Part shown: piece after piece, positions 6,427-12,342 of the stretch
How the letters are laid out: the number at the start of each line of letters is the position of its first letter
Position numbering within the stretch: the first letter of the stretch is position 1
NCBI GenBank assembly: GCA_038061835.1
Contig: JBBTYJ010000022.1
Span: 1-17,491 of the forward strand
Origin: UBA5004 sp038061835
Lineage (GTDB): Bacteria; Patescibacteriota; Minisyncoccia; Phycocordibacterales; Zambryskibacteraceae
Reading direction: 5' to 3'
Length of the DNA stretch: 17,491 nt
Made by a program: the position numbers and the translations under genes
The notes under the pieces: model-generated
The model's database searches: none
Told to the model about the DNA's origin: nothing
Seen by the model: the letters and a program-made list of their open reading frames with translations, nothing else

Positions 6427-6499
6427 ATCCCGTTAGAAGTAATATAAAATGAAATATCTTTATACCAGACGCATTATTAGCAATAACTTCTAACGGGAT
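6427..6499 (+). repeat. terminal-inverted-repeat element ending on the ndk start (copy 2)
   Basis: ATCCCGTTAGAAG (6427-6439) and CTTCTAACGGGAT (6487-6499) are perfect arms, as in 2831-2913. The AT-rich middle is 10 bp shorter, but the parts next to each arm are conserved (AGTAAtATAAAAT on the left, ATTATTrGyAATAAC-like on the right). It fills the map-ndk gap exactly: it starts after the map TGA and its last two bases start the ndk ATG. In the ndk frame the end reads AITSNGM. Confidence 0.8.
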
Positions 6500-7079
6500 G
6501 AAACATCTGAAAAAGGAACAAACTTTTGTTCTTGTTAAACCGGACGGTGTGCAGAAAGGGTTGATCGGAGAAATTATTAAGCGTTTCGAGCAGAGAGATC
6601 TTAAAATCGTAGCTCTTGAAATGTTTTACCCCACTGTGGAACAGATTGATAATCATTACCCCAAGGATGAGGCGTGGATTAAACGCTTAGGCGAGAAAAG
6701 TCTCAGCACTTATGAAAAATATAATATAAATAGCGTGACGCTCCTTGGCACCAGCGATCCGTCTGAGATCGGCCAAATGGTGCGGGGTTGGGTGGTTGAT
6801 TACATGATCTCTGCGCCTCTTGTACGAATGGTTGTGCAGGGTCTGCATGCCGTTGACATGGTTAGAAAGATTGCGGGTTCCACACTGCCTTATCAAGCTG
6901 ATATGGGTACCATTCGCGGAGATTTCTCAAATGATTCACCCGCTCTTGCCAACAGTGAGAAACGAGCCGTTATGAATCTGATTCATGCTTCGGAAACAGC
7001 GGCAGAAGCCAAGCATGAGATTGCGCATTGGTTTGGAGATTTTAAAGCCCATGAGTATAGGCGATTTGGCGTTGATTAG
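6498..7079 (+). CDS. ndk: nucleoside diphosphate kinase, enlarged form
   Basis: 193 residues, against about 140-150 usually. Transfers phosphate from ATP to nucleoside diphosphates through a phosphohistidine. Conserved: FVLVKPDGVQKGLIGEII (10-27), VVQGLHAVDMVRKIAG (112-127), GTIRGDF (137-143) and the active-site His163 in NLIHASE. The extra length is mostly at residues about 55-100 (KDEAWIKRLGEKSLSTYEKY and following) plus a few residues before the active site. Some CPR and archaeal Ndk have similar insertions (general knowledge, not checked). Its ATG is in the right arm of the hairpin repeat. Confidence 0.95.
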   Translation: MKHLKKEQTFVLVKPDGVQKGLIGEIIKRFEQRDLKIVALEMFYPTVEQIDNHYPKDEAWIKRLGEKSLSTYEKYNINSVTLLGTSDPSEIGQMVRGWVVDYMISAPLVRMVVQGLHAVDMVRKIAGSTLPYQADMGTIRGDFSNDSPALANSEKRAVMNLIHASETAAEAKHEIAHWFGDFKAHEYRRFGVD

Positions 7080-7229
7080 TAGATTTTTACATATGTTATA
7101 ATATCTGCAGGGTTATTTGAGGTATTATCTAGCTAAAATATTTTCAGGGAGTCTTAATTGTTTTGCCCCTTGGGGCAGATCTGCAGACACCCACCTAGTT
7201 TTTACACTAGGGTATACCAGAATAACCCT

Positions 7230-7263
7230 AAGAAAATTCCCGATACAAATCGGGAATTTTCTT
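7230..7263 (+). terminator. perfect stem-loop, possible terminator or repeat
   Basis: AAGAAAATTCCCGAT (7230-7244), loop ACAA, ATCGGGAATTTTCTT (7249-7263). A-tract and T-tract flank the GC core on both strands, so it can work as a terminator in both directions. Similar CCCG/CGGG hairpins are common between CPR genes (general impression). Confidence 0.55.
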
Positions 7264-7274
7264 ATTCTAAACTC

Positions 7275-7283
7275 TGGTATAAT
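7275..7283 (+). promoter_or_regulatory. extended -10 promoter element
   Basis: TGGTATAAT: TG plus consensus TATAAT (7278-7283), 6 nt before the ATG at 7290, which implies a leaderless transcript. No clear -35 box. It lies in the right arm of the larger inverted repeat. Confidence 0.65.
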
Positions 7284-7289
7284 AGCCCG

Positions 7290-7688
7290 ATGCGTAAATC
7301 GTCTCTGTTATACACAGCTTTCGGTATTATTGTTGTGGTCGGAGTGCTTCATCATATTGCGGTAGCGTTTTATTTGTACTGGACTATCTGGTGGTTTGAT
7401 ATCATGATGCATTTTCTGGCAGGATTTGCCGGAGGATTAGTTATGATGTGGTTTTTTTCACCCACCAGTATCTTTAGAGCCGTTGGGTTTATCTTGGTGT
7501 CTGTACTTATTATCGGAGTGGTTTGGGAAACATGGGAATATTTGGCTGATTTAGTCCAGCCTATAAATTATTGGCAAGACACAATATACGATCTTGTGTC
7601 GGATATGGTGGGCGCCGCGCTTTCTTGTCTATACGCTTATATTAGCGGAGCGATTCCAAAATTTTCTTTAAAGTCTTCGGGTGTTTGA
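7290..7688 (+). CDS. small integral membrane protein (DUF2238/YjdF-like)
   Basis: 132 residues from the ATG at 7290, chosen over an upstream in-frame start at 7158 because a promoter lies just before it. Four hydrophobic segments are seen: LYTAFGIIVVVGVLHHIAVA, HFLAGFAGGLVMMWFF, AVGFILVSVLIIGVVWE and DMVGAALSCLYAYI. Motifs WWFDIMMHFLAGF, WETWEY and YDLVSDMVGA match the pattern of DUF2238-like membrane proteins, whose function is unknown. The last 47 bp overlap the 3' end of rplT on the other strand. Confidence 0.7.
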   Translation: MRKSSLLYTAFGIIVVVGVLHHIAVAFYLYWTIWWFDIMMHFLAGFAGGLVMMWFFSPTSIFRAVGFILVSVLIIGVVWETWEYLADLVQPINYWQDTIYDLVSDMVGAALSCLYAYISGAIPKFSLKSSGV

Positions 7689-7986
7689 GAGCGAGTTCTG
7701 ACAGAATCTTTCTGTCGAGAGCAATTTCTTTGTTTTTAAGCATGGGGATGAATTTTGAGTACGAGAGTCCGTTTTCTTTCAAAAAAGCGGAGAGTCGCAC
7801 GTTCCAGAGTCTACGGAAGTCGCCCTTCTTATCTTTACGATGAGCAAAGGCATAAGTGCCGGCGTGAAAGATGGCTTCGTTGGCCTGTCTCTCTTTGGTG
7901 GAACGACCGAATCGATAACCCTTTACTTTTCTAAGTATATTTTTTCTGGCCTTTAGAGCATCTACACCCTTTTTTACTCGTGTCAT
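7642..7986 (-). CDS. rplT: 50S ribosomal protein L20 (bL20)
   Basis: 114 residues, normal for L20, an early-assembly 23S rRNA-binding protein. The basic N-terminal helix region (TRVKKGVDALKARKNILRKVKGYRFGRSTKERQA in two halves) and WNVRLSAFLKENGLSYSKFI are typical. Last gene of the infC-rpmI-rplT operon, 32 bp after rpmI. In E. coli and B. subtilis L20 or its leader regulates this operon; no long leader is visible here. The stop lies inside the convergent membrane-protein gene. Confidence 0.96.
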   Translation of the reverse strand: MTRVKKGVDALKARKNILRKVKGYRFGRSTKERQANEAIFHAGTYAFAHRKDKKGDFRRLWNVRLSAFLKENGLSYSKFIPMLKNKEIALDRKILSELALKHPKTLKKILESLR

Positions 7987-8018
7987 AAAATTAATTTAGT
8001 GTGTGTATGAGTAGTTGT

Positions 8019-8210
8019 TTACATATTAACGAGAAAACGCGAACGGGCTTTGTTTTTCATATGGAATTCGACATTACGGCCTTTAGTGCTCTTGGTCGCT
8101 CGGCGTTCTTTAATATTGAAATGATTTTGTCCGGTTCGTCGCGCCAGAAGTTTGCCGGTTTTGGTTACCTTGAGTCGCTTGGTATAAGACTTATTGGTTT
8201 TTATGGCCAC
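8019..8210 (-). CDS. rpmI: 50S ribosomal protein L35 (bL35)
   Basis: 63 residues, normal length for L35. The pattern MAIKTNKSYTKRLKVTKTGK, then ARRTGQNHFNIKER and KARSR fits the family, and the place between infC and rplT is the standard one. The start is GTG (8210), as no ATG is available in frame before the conserved IKTNKSYTKR. No Shine-Dalgarno site is clear. Confidence 0.93.
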   Translation of the reverse strand: MAIKTNKSYTKRLKVTKTGKLLARRTGQNHFNIKERRATKSTKGRNVEFHMKNKARSRFLVNM

Positions 8211-8249
8211 AGTGCCCCGTATACTACTTCTTTTAAGAGAAATGTCCAG

Positions 8250-8269
8250 CCTGCCTGCCAGCAGGCAGG
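8250..8269 (-). repeat. short palindromic dispersed repeat between infC and rpmI
   Basis: CCTGCCTGCCAGCAGGCAGG has perfect 9-bp arms around CA. It lies 10 bp after the infC stop (on the - strand). This CCTGCCTGC palindrome is a familiar dispersed word in Parcubacteria genomes (general knowledge). It may fold in the infC-rpmI message. Confidence 0.65.
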
Positions 8270-8278
8270 TTTTGAAAA

Positions 8279-8782
8279 CTAGGCTCTTTCGATGATAGTA
8301 GTCATACCCTTCGGGCTCTTTTTAGCGGGGCTGGAAACTTTGTAATCGACGCTGACAAATTTAAGCATGCGATCAATACGTTCCTTTAGAAATTTCTCGT
8401 CGAGGTATTTGGCTCTGCCGGGTAAGAAAAGGTCAATCTTAACGCGATTGCCTTCAGAGAGCCATTCGCTTGTCTTCTTAGCTTTCAGGATTAGGTCGTG
8501 GTCACCGGTGCCGAGTTTAACCTGCACGGTCTTCACTTCTGCGGAATGGGATTTTTTCGTCTGCTTAGATTTTTTGTTTTCCTCGTAAAGATAGCGCCCG
8601 AAATCGGCGATCTTGGCTACCGGCGGGATAGCATTGGGAGAAATTTCGATTAGATCTTTCCCAAACCCGTCGGCTTTCTTGAGAGCTTCTTCCAAGGTGA
8701 GGATGCCAAGATTTTCTCCCTTCGGCCCGATAACGCGGAGTTCGCGCACTCTTATTTGCTGGTTAATGCGAGGTTGTTGCAA
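8279..8782 (-). CDS. infC: translation initiation factor IF-3
   Basis: 167 residues in the form starting at TTG 8782. IF-3 keeps ribosomal subunits apart and checks start codon pairing. The N-domain has RINQQIRVRELRVIGPKGENLGI, then DLIEISPNAIPPVAKIADFGRYLYE; the C-domain has KTVQVKLGTGDHDL and GNRVKIDLFLPGR. No ATG or GTG start exists in frame: going upstream from RIN one finds TTG (8782), ACG (8785), ATA (8794), then a TAA stop; ATT (8767) is also possible. E. coli infC uses AUU for autoregulation, so a rare start here fits that rule. A -10-like TATAAT lies at 8812-8817 on this strand. Confidence 0.94.
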   Translation of the reverse strand: MQQPRINQQIRVRELRVIGPKGENLGILTLEEALKKADGFGKDLIEISPNAIPPVAKIADFGRYLYEENKKSKQTKKSHSAEVKTVQVKLGTGDHDLILKAKKTSEWLSEGNRVKIDLFLPGRAKYLDEKFLKERIDRMLKFVSVDYKVSSPAKKSPKGMTTIIERA

Positions 8783-8829
8783 CGTCTGTGGTATGGCTTA
8801 TTATTAATGTTATTATAAACTATTACTTG

Positions 8830-9285
8830 ATGGAATACAAACATAACCCACCGACTTTAGCCGAATTGAGACAGTCTCGCAAACTGATCAAAAATGATCG
8901 TATTCAGCATTTGATGTCTTTATCGGTATCGGAGCGATTAGCCGTTTTCGTGCATAGCCATGTGGGTTCTGTAGGATTTTTCCTCCTCCTCCTTTTTTGG
9001 ACGATTTTCTGGCTCGCTTGGAACATTTTTGCTCCGATGGAGTATCGCTTTGATCCTGCGCCGGCTTTTGTTATCTGGCTCTTCACTTCCAATATCATTC
9101 AGCTGATACTTTTGCCTGTTATTATGGTCGGTCAGAATATTGAGGGCCGAGCGTCCGAGTGGAGGGCTCAGACTGATTTCGAGATCAATAAAAAAGCGGA
9201 ACATGAAATTGAGGTAATCATCGCTCATCTTGAGAATCAAAACGAATTGCTTCTGGAATTGATTCGAAAGATAGAAAGGAGGTAA
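8830..9285 (+). CDS. DUF1003 family membrane protein
   Basis: 151 residues from the ATG at 8830; an upstream in-frame GTG at 8788 would add 14 residues but runs into the infC promoter area. Two membrane segments (SVGFFLLLLFWTIFWLAWNIF and FVIWLFTSNIIQLILLPVIMV) are separated by APMEYRFDPAP, and followed by GQNIEGRASEWRAQTDFEINKKAEHEIE, matching the DUF1003 pattern (FDPxP, QNR-like, then a helix with EI). The C-terminus (NQNELLLELIRKIERR) is a likely coiled coil. Function unknown. An extended -10-like TGTTATTAT (8808-8816) precedes it; promoters for infC and this gene overlap. Confidence 0.8.
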   Translation: MEYKHNPPTLAELRQSRKLIKNDRIQHLMSLSVSERLAVFVHSHVGSVGFFLLLLFWTIFWLAWNIFAPMEYRFDPAPAFVIWLFTSNIIQLILLPVIMVGQNIEGRASEWRAQTDFEINKKAEHEIEVIIAHLENQNELLLELIRKIERR

Positions 9286-9362
9286 TATGTAATCAGAGAG
9301 GCGGATGAGAAACAAGCGGTCCTTCGCAAGTTATAGTAACGAAATGTGGAAAGGAGGCGGGC

Positions 9363-9539
9363 ATGACAAAGAAGAAAAAGGTTGAAGAGAATATCACCCT
9401 CGAAGGTGAGAAATCGGTCCAAGGCGAAGCAAACAACCCCGGGTGGCTGAGCAACATTGAACCGGGGGATGTTTCAGATATCCCCTACGGGCAAGTAGGT
9501 CTGATAAAGGAAGATGGGGTTTGGAAACAGATTTACTGA
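9363..9539 (+). CDS. 58-residue hypothetical small protein
   Basis: Starts MTKKKKVEENITLEGEKSVQ and ends GLIKEDGVWKQIY. It is charged, has no membrane segment and no family I recognise. The start is supported by a strong Shine-Dalgarno site (AAGGAGG, about 9351-9360 region) and the gene is followed 40 bp later by a good terminator, so it is a self-contained small gene. Asp/Gly/Pro-rich middle (NPGWLSNIEPGDVSDIPYGQ) may be extended. Upstream, 9286-9362 holds no other gene. Confidence 0.7.
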   Translation: MTKKKKVEENITLEGEKSVQGEANNPGWLSNIEPGDVSDIPYGQVGLIKEDGVWKQIY

Positions 9540-9579
9540 AGACAAAGAAGGGCCGTTGATTGTTATCCGCTTTAATGCA

Positions 9580-9620
9580 GGGGGTCTGAAACCGAACAAA
9601 TTAGTCAGACCCCCTTTTTT
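9580..9620 (+). terminator. rho-independent terminator of the 58-aa gene
   Basis: GGGGGTCTGA (9580-9589) pairs perfectly with TCAGACCCCC (9605-9614); a 15-nt loop lies between and TTTTTT follows. It is among the clearest terminators in the window. Confidence 0.9.
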
Positions 9621-9694
9621 ATTTTTTCTACTTTGTTAAGGAATCTTGGTTAATAAGTGGAGACTATATAAAAAATACAGGGACGGAATTATAA

Positions 9695-9752
9695 AAAGAA
9701 GAGACCTCGCCGAACGTAAAGAGACGAAGTCTCTTCTTTGTCCGGCGAGGTC
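9695..9752 (-). terminator. terminator of the repeat-protein gene
   Basis: Outer arms GACCTCGCCG (9703-9712) and CGGCGAGGTC (9743-9752) enclose an inner hairpin AAGAGAC/GTCTCTT (9719-9735). On the - strand it is followed by TCTTCTTTTTAT, so it would end the gene at 9779-10300. The region 9621-9694 is AT-rich with nothing else recognisable. Confidence 0.75.
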
Positions 9753-9778
9753 CTTAACTTGAAACCGTTTCTTATTTC

Positions 9779-10300
9779 TTATTCTGTCGACGACATTTCT
9801 CGCCGTAGTATCGGAATGCTGACGGTATTCGATAGGTGTGAGGCCCTTTGATACACGGAGATGCCGATACCTTGCCAGGCTAGATTGTCACCAGCAATCT
9901 GACAGCACGAGATTCCCGCTCCTTGCTCAGCGTCTTGTTCGGCTATCTGGCAGAACGAAATACCAATCACTTGATATGTATTCTTGGCAGCCTGATAAAA
10001 CGAGATGCCAAACATTTGCCAAGCATTCTGTCCAGCAATTTGGCATAACGAAATGCCGAAAAAGTGAAACGCAGTTTCTCCGGCAACCTGAACTATCCCC
10101 ACCAAAGAGTAGACACTCCCTGTCTCCGAGAATCCGCCCCACATGGAGCAAATATCCCCGTTGCTGATCGTCCACGGATAGGATACTAGGAAGATGATAA
10201 CTACCTGCCGCCAATCAAGAGAATACCCCAACCATATAGAAACGCCACATACCAGGCCCGTCATCACGAGGCCTAAAACTAGATTTTTGTTGATACGCAT
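9779..10300 (-). CDS. membrane protein with 14-17-residue GIS-x-x-Q repeats
   Basis: 173 residues. Two hydrophobic segments (LVLGLVMTGLVCGVSIWLGY, residues 7-26, and VVIIFLVSYPWTI, 33-45) are followed from residue about 66 by six imperfect repeats beginning at Gly68, 82, 98, 113, 129 and 146: GIVQVAGETAF, GISLCQIAGQNAW, GISFYQAAKNTYQ, GISFCQIAEQDAE, GISCCQIAGDNLAW and GISVYQRA. The regular Gly-Ile-Ser and Gln positions suggest a solenoid or a packed surface, but I do not recognise a named family. A perfect AAGGAGGG (10305-10312) lies 4 nt before the ATG. It has its own terminator and stands alone. Confidence 0.75.
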   Translation of the reverse strand: MRINKNLVLGLVMTGLVCGVSIWLGYSLDWRQVVIIFLVSYPWTISNGDICSMWGGFSETGSVYSLVGIVQVAGETAFHFFGISLCQIAGQNAWQMFGISFYQAAKNTYQVIGISFCQIAEQDAEQGAGISCCQIAGDNLAWQGIGISVYQRASHLSNTVSIPILRREMSSTE

Positions 10301-10427
10301 ATCGCCCTCCTTTTATTGGTTTGTGTTACTAAGTCTGCTTAGGATGATACATCTTAATATATTGTTTGTCAATAGTTTGTTGAGTTAACACCATGGGGTC
10401 GCACTTTTAACAGCTAAAGGTTACATG

Positions 10428-10436
10428 TGTTAATAT
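10428..10436 (+). promoter_or_regulatory. extended -10 promoter of the hydrolase gene
   Basis: TGTTAATAT (TG plus TAATAT at 10431-10436) ends 7 nt before the ATG at 10444, so the transcript is likely leaderless. The rest of 10301-10427 is AT-rich spacer between divergent genes. Confidence 0.6.
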
Positions 10437-10443
10437 CGTTTAT

Positions 10444-11031
10444 ATGAAAAAAGTTTTTATCATACACGGCTGGGGAGGTAACCCGGAAGAAGGATGGCTC
10501 CCTTGGGCTAAAGCAGAATTGGAAAAAAGAGATTTTGAAGTGCATATTCCAGCCATGCCGGATGCCTATGAGAAGAAACAGCCCACAATTGAAGATCGGA
10601 TAAATGTCATTCGGGAGATAGCTGGACAACCAGACAGAAACACTTATTTCATTGGTCATAGTATTGGTTGTCAGAGTATTGATCGCTATCTAGAAACCTT
10701 ATCTCCAGAAACTCGAATAGGAGGAGTGGTGTATGTAGCAGGTTGGCTTACTCTCAAGGGTCTGGATGATTATGAAGATGAAGATAGAAATGCGGCAAAA
10801 CCCTGGATTGAAACTCCAATAGATTTTGCAAAGGTAAAAATGATTTCTCCCAAGTCAGTGGCTATATTTACCAAAGATGATCCATTTGTGGATATACAAA
10901 ATGCGGAATTCTATAAAGAAAAACTCGGTTCAACTATTATTATTCTTGAATCCGGAGGACACCTCAATGATGAATCAAATACTAAAGAATTACCTCAAGT
11001 AGTAGAAGCTATAACAAAGATGAGTAGTTAG
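10444..11031 (+). CDS. alpha/beta hydrolase, RBBP9/YdeN family
   Basis: 195 residues, the usual size for this single-domain serine hydrolase family. N-terminal strand and oxyanion region KVFIIHGWGGNPEEGWLPW (3-21); nucleophile Ser73 in GHSIGC; acid Asp146 (or Asp145) in FTKDDPFV; His173 in SGGHLN. Residues VVYVAGWLTL fit the strand after the nucleophile elbow. The natural substrate of bacterial members is not known; serine esterase-like activity is expected. There is no signal peptide, so it is cytoplasmic. It is transcribed alone, and a dispersed repeat begins 2 bp after its stop. Confidence 0.87.
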   Translation: MKKVFIIHGWGGNPEEGWLPWAKAELEKRDFEVHIPAMPDAYEKKQPTIEDRINVIREIAGQPDRNTYFIGHSIGCQSIDRYLETLSPETRIGGVVYVAGWLTLKGLDDYEDEDRNAAKPWIETPIDFAKVKMISPKSVAIFTKDDPFVDIQNAEFYKEKLGSTIIILESGGHLNDESNTKELPQVVEAITKMSS

Positions 11032-11032
11032 C

Positions 11033-11136
11033 GGTGGACTTAGTGAGCGAAAATTGGAACTAGCCACATTCTTGGGTTTTTGCTTCGCCCCTCGTAGCTT
11101 TATGCGAAGTGAGGAAGTGTCTGAGGCAATTTTAGA
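11033..11136 (+). repeat. mosaic dispersed repeat, copy R1
   Basis: Shares GGACTTAGTGAGCGAAAATT at its left end with R2 and R3, and the block ACATTCTTGGGTTTTTGCTT to GAGGAAGTGTCTGA with R2. It lacks the 35-bp block CTCTGCCCGTCTGAAGCC and following found in R2 and R3. Inside is an inverted pair CTTCGC/GCGAAG. It lies between the hydrolase stop and the terminator of the - strand gene. Confidence 0.8.
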
Positions 11137-11141
11137 TAATA

Positions 11142-11175
11142 GAAAAACCGTCGCATCTGAGGTGGATACGACGGT
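11142..11175 (-). terminator. terminator of the small membrane protein gene
   Basis: ACCGTCG (11147-11153) and CGACGGT (11169-11175) pair over a 15-nt loop and, on the - strand, TTTTTC follows. It ends the gene at 11227-11526. The 50 bp between (11176-11226) hold nothing recognisable. Confidence 0.75.
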
Positions 11176-11226
11176 CTCGGTGGCGGGGGCTAACTGCCTA
11201 CAAATGAGCAACAAGTTCTAGATAGG

Positions 11227-11526
11227 CTACTTTCCGAGAAACTTGTTTTCCTCACTTTGTGCCGCAAACCATGCGTTAATAGTGATTCCGATTGCTGTGC
11301 AGATATACCACCACAAGGTCGTTAGTATAACCAACGTAAACTGTTTGAGTGGTGTTTGCACGCCATCTGCGATCACAAGCCATGATACGCTTATTATGGC
11401 TATTACGATACACAGCCTGAGGACCGACCAAACCCATTTCCTAGGTTTTTTGTAAGTGAGACGACTGGCGGTATATCCACCGATAATCATCCCAAAGCTA
11501 ATAAATATTAACCAGACTCCCAACAT
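11227..11526 (-). CDS. small three-helix membrane protein, unknown
   Basis: 99 residues from the ATG at 11526, chosen over an in-frame upstream start at 11595 because GGAAGGAGG (11532-11540) lies just before it. Three hydrophobic segments: VWLIFISFGMIIGGYTAS, LRLCIVIAIISVSWLVIA and FTLVILTTLWWYICTAIGITI. A basic loop (YKKPRKW) follows the first, so that side is likely cytoplasmic. No family recognised. It is flanked by copies R1 and R2 of the dispersed repeat and has its own terminator. Confidence 0.65.
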   Translation of the reverse strand: MLGVWLIFISFGMIIGGYTASRLTYKKPRKWVWSVLRLCIVIAIISVSWLVIADGVQTPLKQFTLVILTTLWWYICTAIGITINAWFAAQSEENKFLGK

Positions 11527-11610
11527 ACTTGCCTCCTTCCAATTGATATTTTTATTACACTTATAGGTCCAGGTTAATACTATCATAAGAACCAATATGT
11601 GTCAAGTATG

Positions 11611-11736
11611 GTTGACTTAGTGAGCGAAAATTGCTCTGCCCGTCTGAAGCCTTGGCGAAAGAGGGGGACCAGCTACATTCTTGGGTTTTTGCTTCGCCCC
11701 TCGTAGCTTTATGCGAAGTGGGGAAGTGTCTGAATT
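11611..11736 (+). repeat. mosaic dispersed repeat, copy R2
   Basis: The fullest copy: left end GACTTAGTGAGCGAAAATTG, then the block CTCTGCCCGTCTGAAGCCTT, then ACATTCTTGGGTTTTTGCTT, the CTTCGC/GCGAAG pair and GGGGAAGTGTCTGA. R1 lacks its second block and R3 lacks most of its third. Like R1 it lies directly beyond the terminator of a - strand gene. Confidence 0.8.
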
Positions 11737-11747
11737 TATTTTAAATA

Positions 11748-11791
11748 CGAAAACCGCGGAACGGGAGCTTGGCACTCCTCGATTCCGCGGT
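11748..11791 (-). terminator. terminator of the acetyltransferase gene
   Basis: ACCGCGGAA (11753-11761) pairs perfectly with TTCCGCGGT (11783-11791), with GGAG/CTCC extending inside; on the - strand TTTTCG follows. Confidence 0.75.
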
Positions 11792-11830
11792 GAATTACCC
11801 TGTCTCACTTGTTCTGATGTTCACGCTGGT

Positions 11831-12259
11831 TTATAAGTGTTTTTCGAACCAGACGAAGTTATAGCCACTCACAAAGTCTAGGTGTTGGAAGAATGACACC
11901 TCATCTTGGTTTTCTGCTCGAACAAAAAAACACATATACGAGGCACCCTTTTGCCTTAGACGGAGGAGGAGCTCTCCGATGAGTTGCTGGCCGACACCTC
12001 TGTTGCGAAAGTTCTGCAAAACGTAGAGATTTTCCCAAGTCACCTTTCCGGTTGGTTTGTGAAGCATACTCAAAGCAAAACCAACAATCTCATCATTTTC
12101 TTTTGCAACGAGAAGCACATCCTCATCAGCCTCAATCCACTTTTCTAATTGCTCTCTGGACCAGAAGCAATCTCGCTCCGACACCTCAAAAGCAGTCACA
12201 CCCATCCCAATCTTTAGGACCGCCGAAACATCATTTGAAGTCATTTTCTGGATTATCAT
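11831..12259 (-). CDS. GNAT-family N-acetyltransferase
   Basis: 142 residues, a single GNAT domain that moves an acetyl group from acetyl-CoA to an amine. Strands and motif A are visible: VLLVAKENDEIVGFALSM (48-65), then ENLYVLQNFRNRGVGQQLI with the CoA-binding R85-N-R-G-V-G90, and a C-terminal SFFQHLDFVSGYNFVWFEK. The substrate cannot be told. GGAGGG (12265-12270) lies 5 nt before the ATG. It is divergent from the cyclodipeptide synthase gene, with 83 bp between, so the two may share control; acetylation of a cyclodipeptide or its precursor is only a guess. Confidence 0.85.
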   Translation of the reverse strand: MIIQKMTSNDVSAVLKIGMGVTAFEVSERDCFWSREQLEKWIEADEDVLLVAKENDEIVGFALSMLHKPTGKVTWENLYVLQNFRNRGVGQQLIGELLLRLRQKGASYMCFFVRAENQDEVSFFQHLDFVSGYNFVWFEKHL

Positions 12260-12283
12260 GTAATCCCTCCTTCTTTCTAAAAA

Positions 12284-12303
12284 TAGTCTAACATAGTCTA
12301 ACA
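12284..12303 (+). repeat. tandem 10-bp repeat in the divergent promoter region
   Basis: TAGTCTAACA occurs twice in a row (12284-12293 and 12294-12303), just upstream of the -35 box of the synthase gene. Ten-bp spacing puts both on the same helix face, as in a regulator site (inference). Confidence 0.5.
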
Positions 12304-12305
12304 GA

Positions 12306-12334
12306 TTTACGAGGACTTGTAAATGTGTTAAAAT
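12306..12334 (+). promoter_or_regulatory. promoter of the cyclodipeptide synthase gene
   Basis: -35 TTTACG (12306-12311), 17-bp spacer, extended -10 TGTTAAAAT (hexamer 12329-12334). The ATG at 12343 follows 8 nt later, so the message is nearly leaderless. Confidence 0.6.
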
Positions 12335-12342
12335 AAACGTTT

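Larger units (their letters stand above)
7080..7289 (+). other. structured intergenic region after ndk
   Basis: No gene is supported here. It holds an extended -10-like TGTTATAAT (7094-7102), a palindrome TGCCCCTTGGGGCA (7164-7177), a small hairpin CCTAGT/ACTAGG and a perfect 16-bp stem (7229-7244 with 7249-7264, loop ACAA). Outer arms TATACCAG (7213-7220) and CTGGTATA (7274-7281) make the last 70 bp a larger imperfect inverted repeat. It likely ends the ndk transcript and starts the next one. Confidence 0.6.

Noticed and set aside
7117..7365. 82-codon + strand ORF across the hairpin region after ndk
   Set aside because: It runs through palindromes and overlaps the membrane protein gene, which has a clear promoter and start at 7290.
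8001..8282. 93-codon + strand ORF opposite rpmI
   Set aside because: Shadow of rpmI and of the CCTGCCTGC palindrome.
10990..11214. - strand ORFs sharing LRIKLRGAKQKPKNVA (also at 11617-11808)
   Set aside because: The shared peptide is the translation of the dispersed repeats R1 and R2, not a protein family.
11176..11226. tRNA-like fragment (GGCGGGGGCTAACTG)
   Set aside because: No cloverleaf arms or T-loop consensus could be formed.
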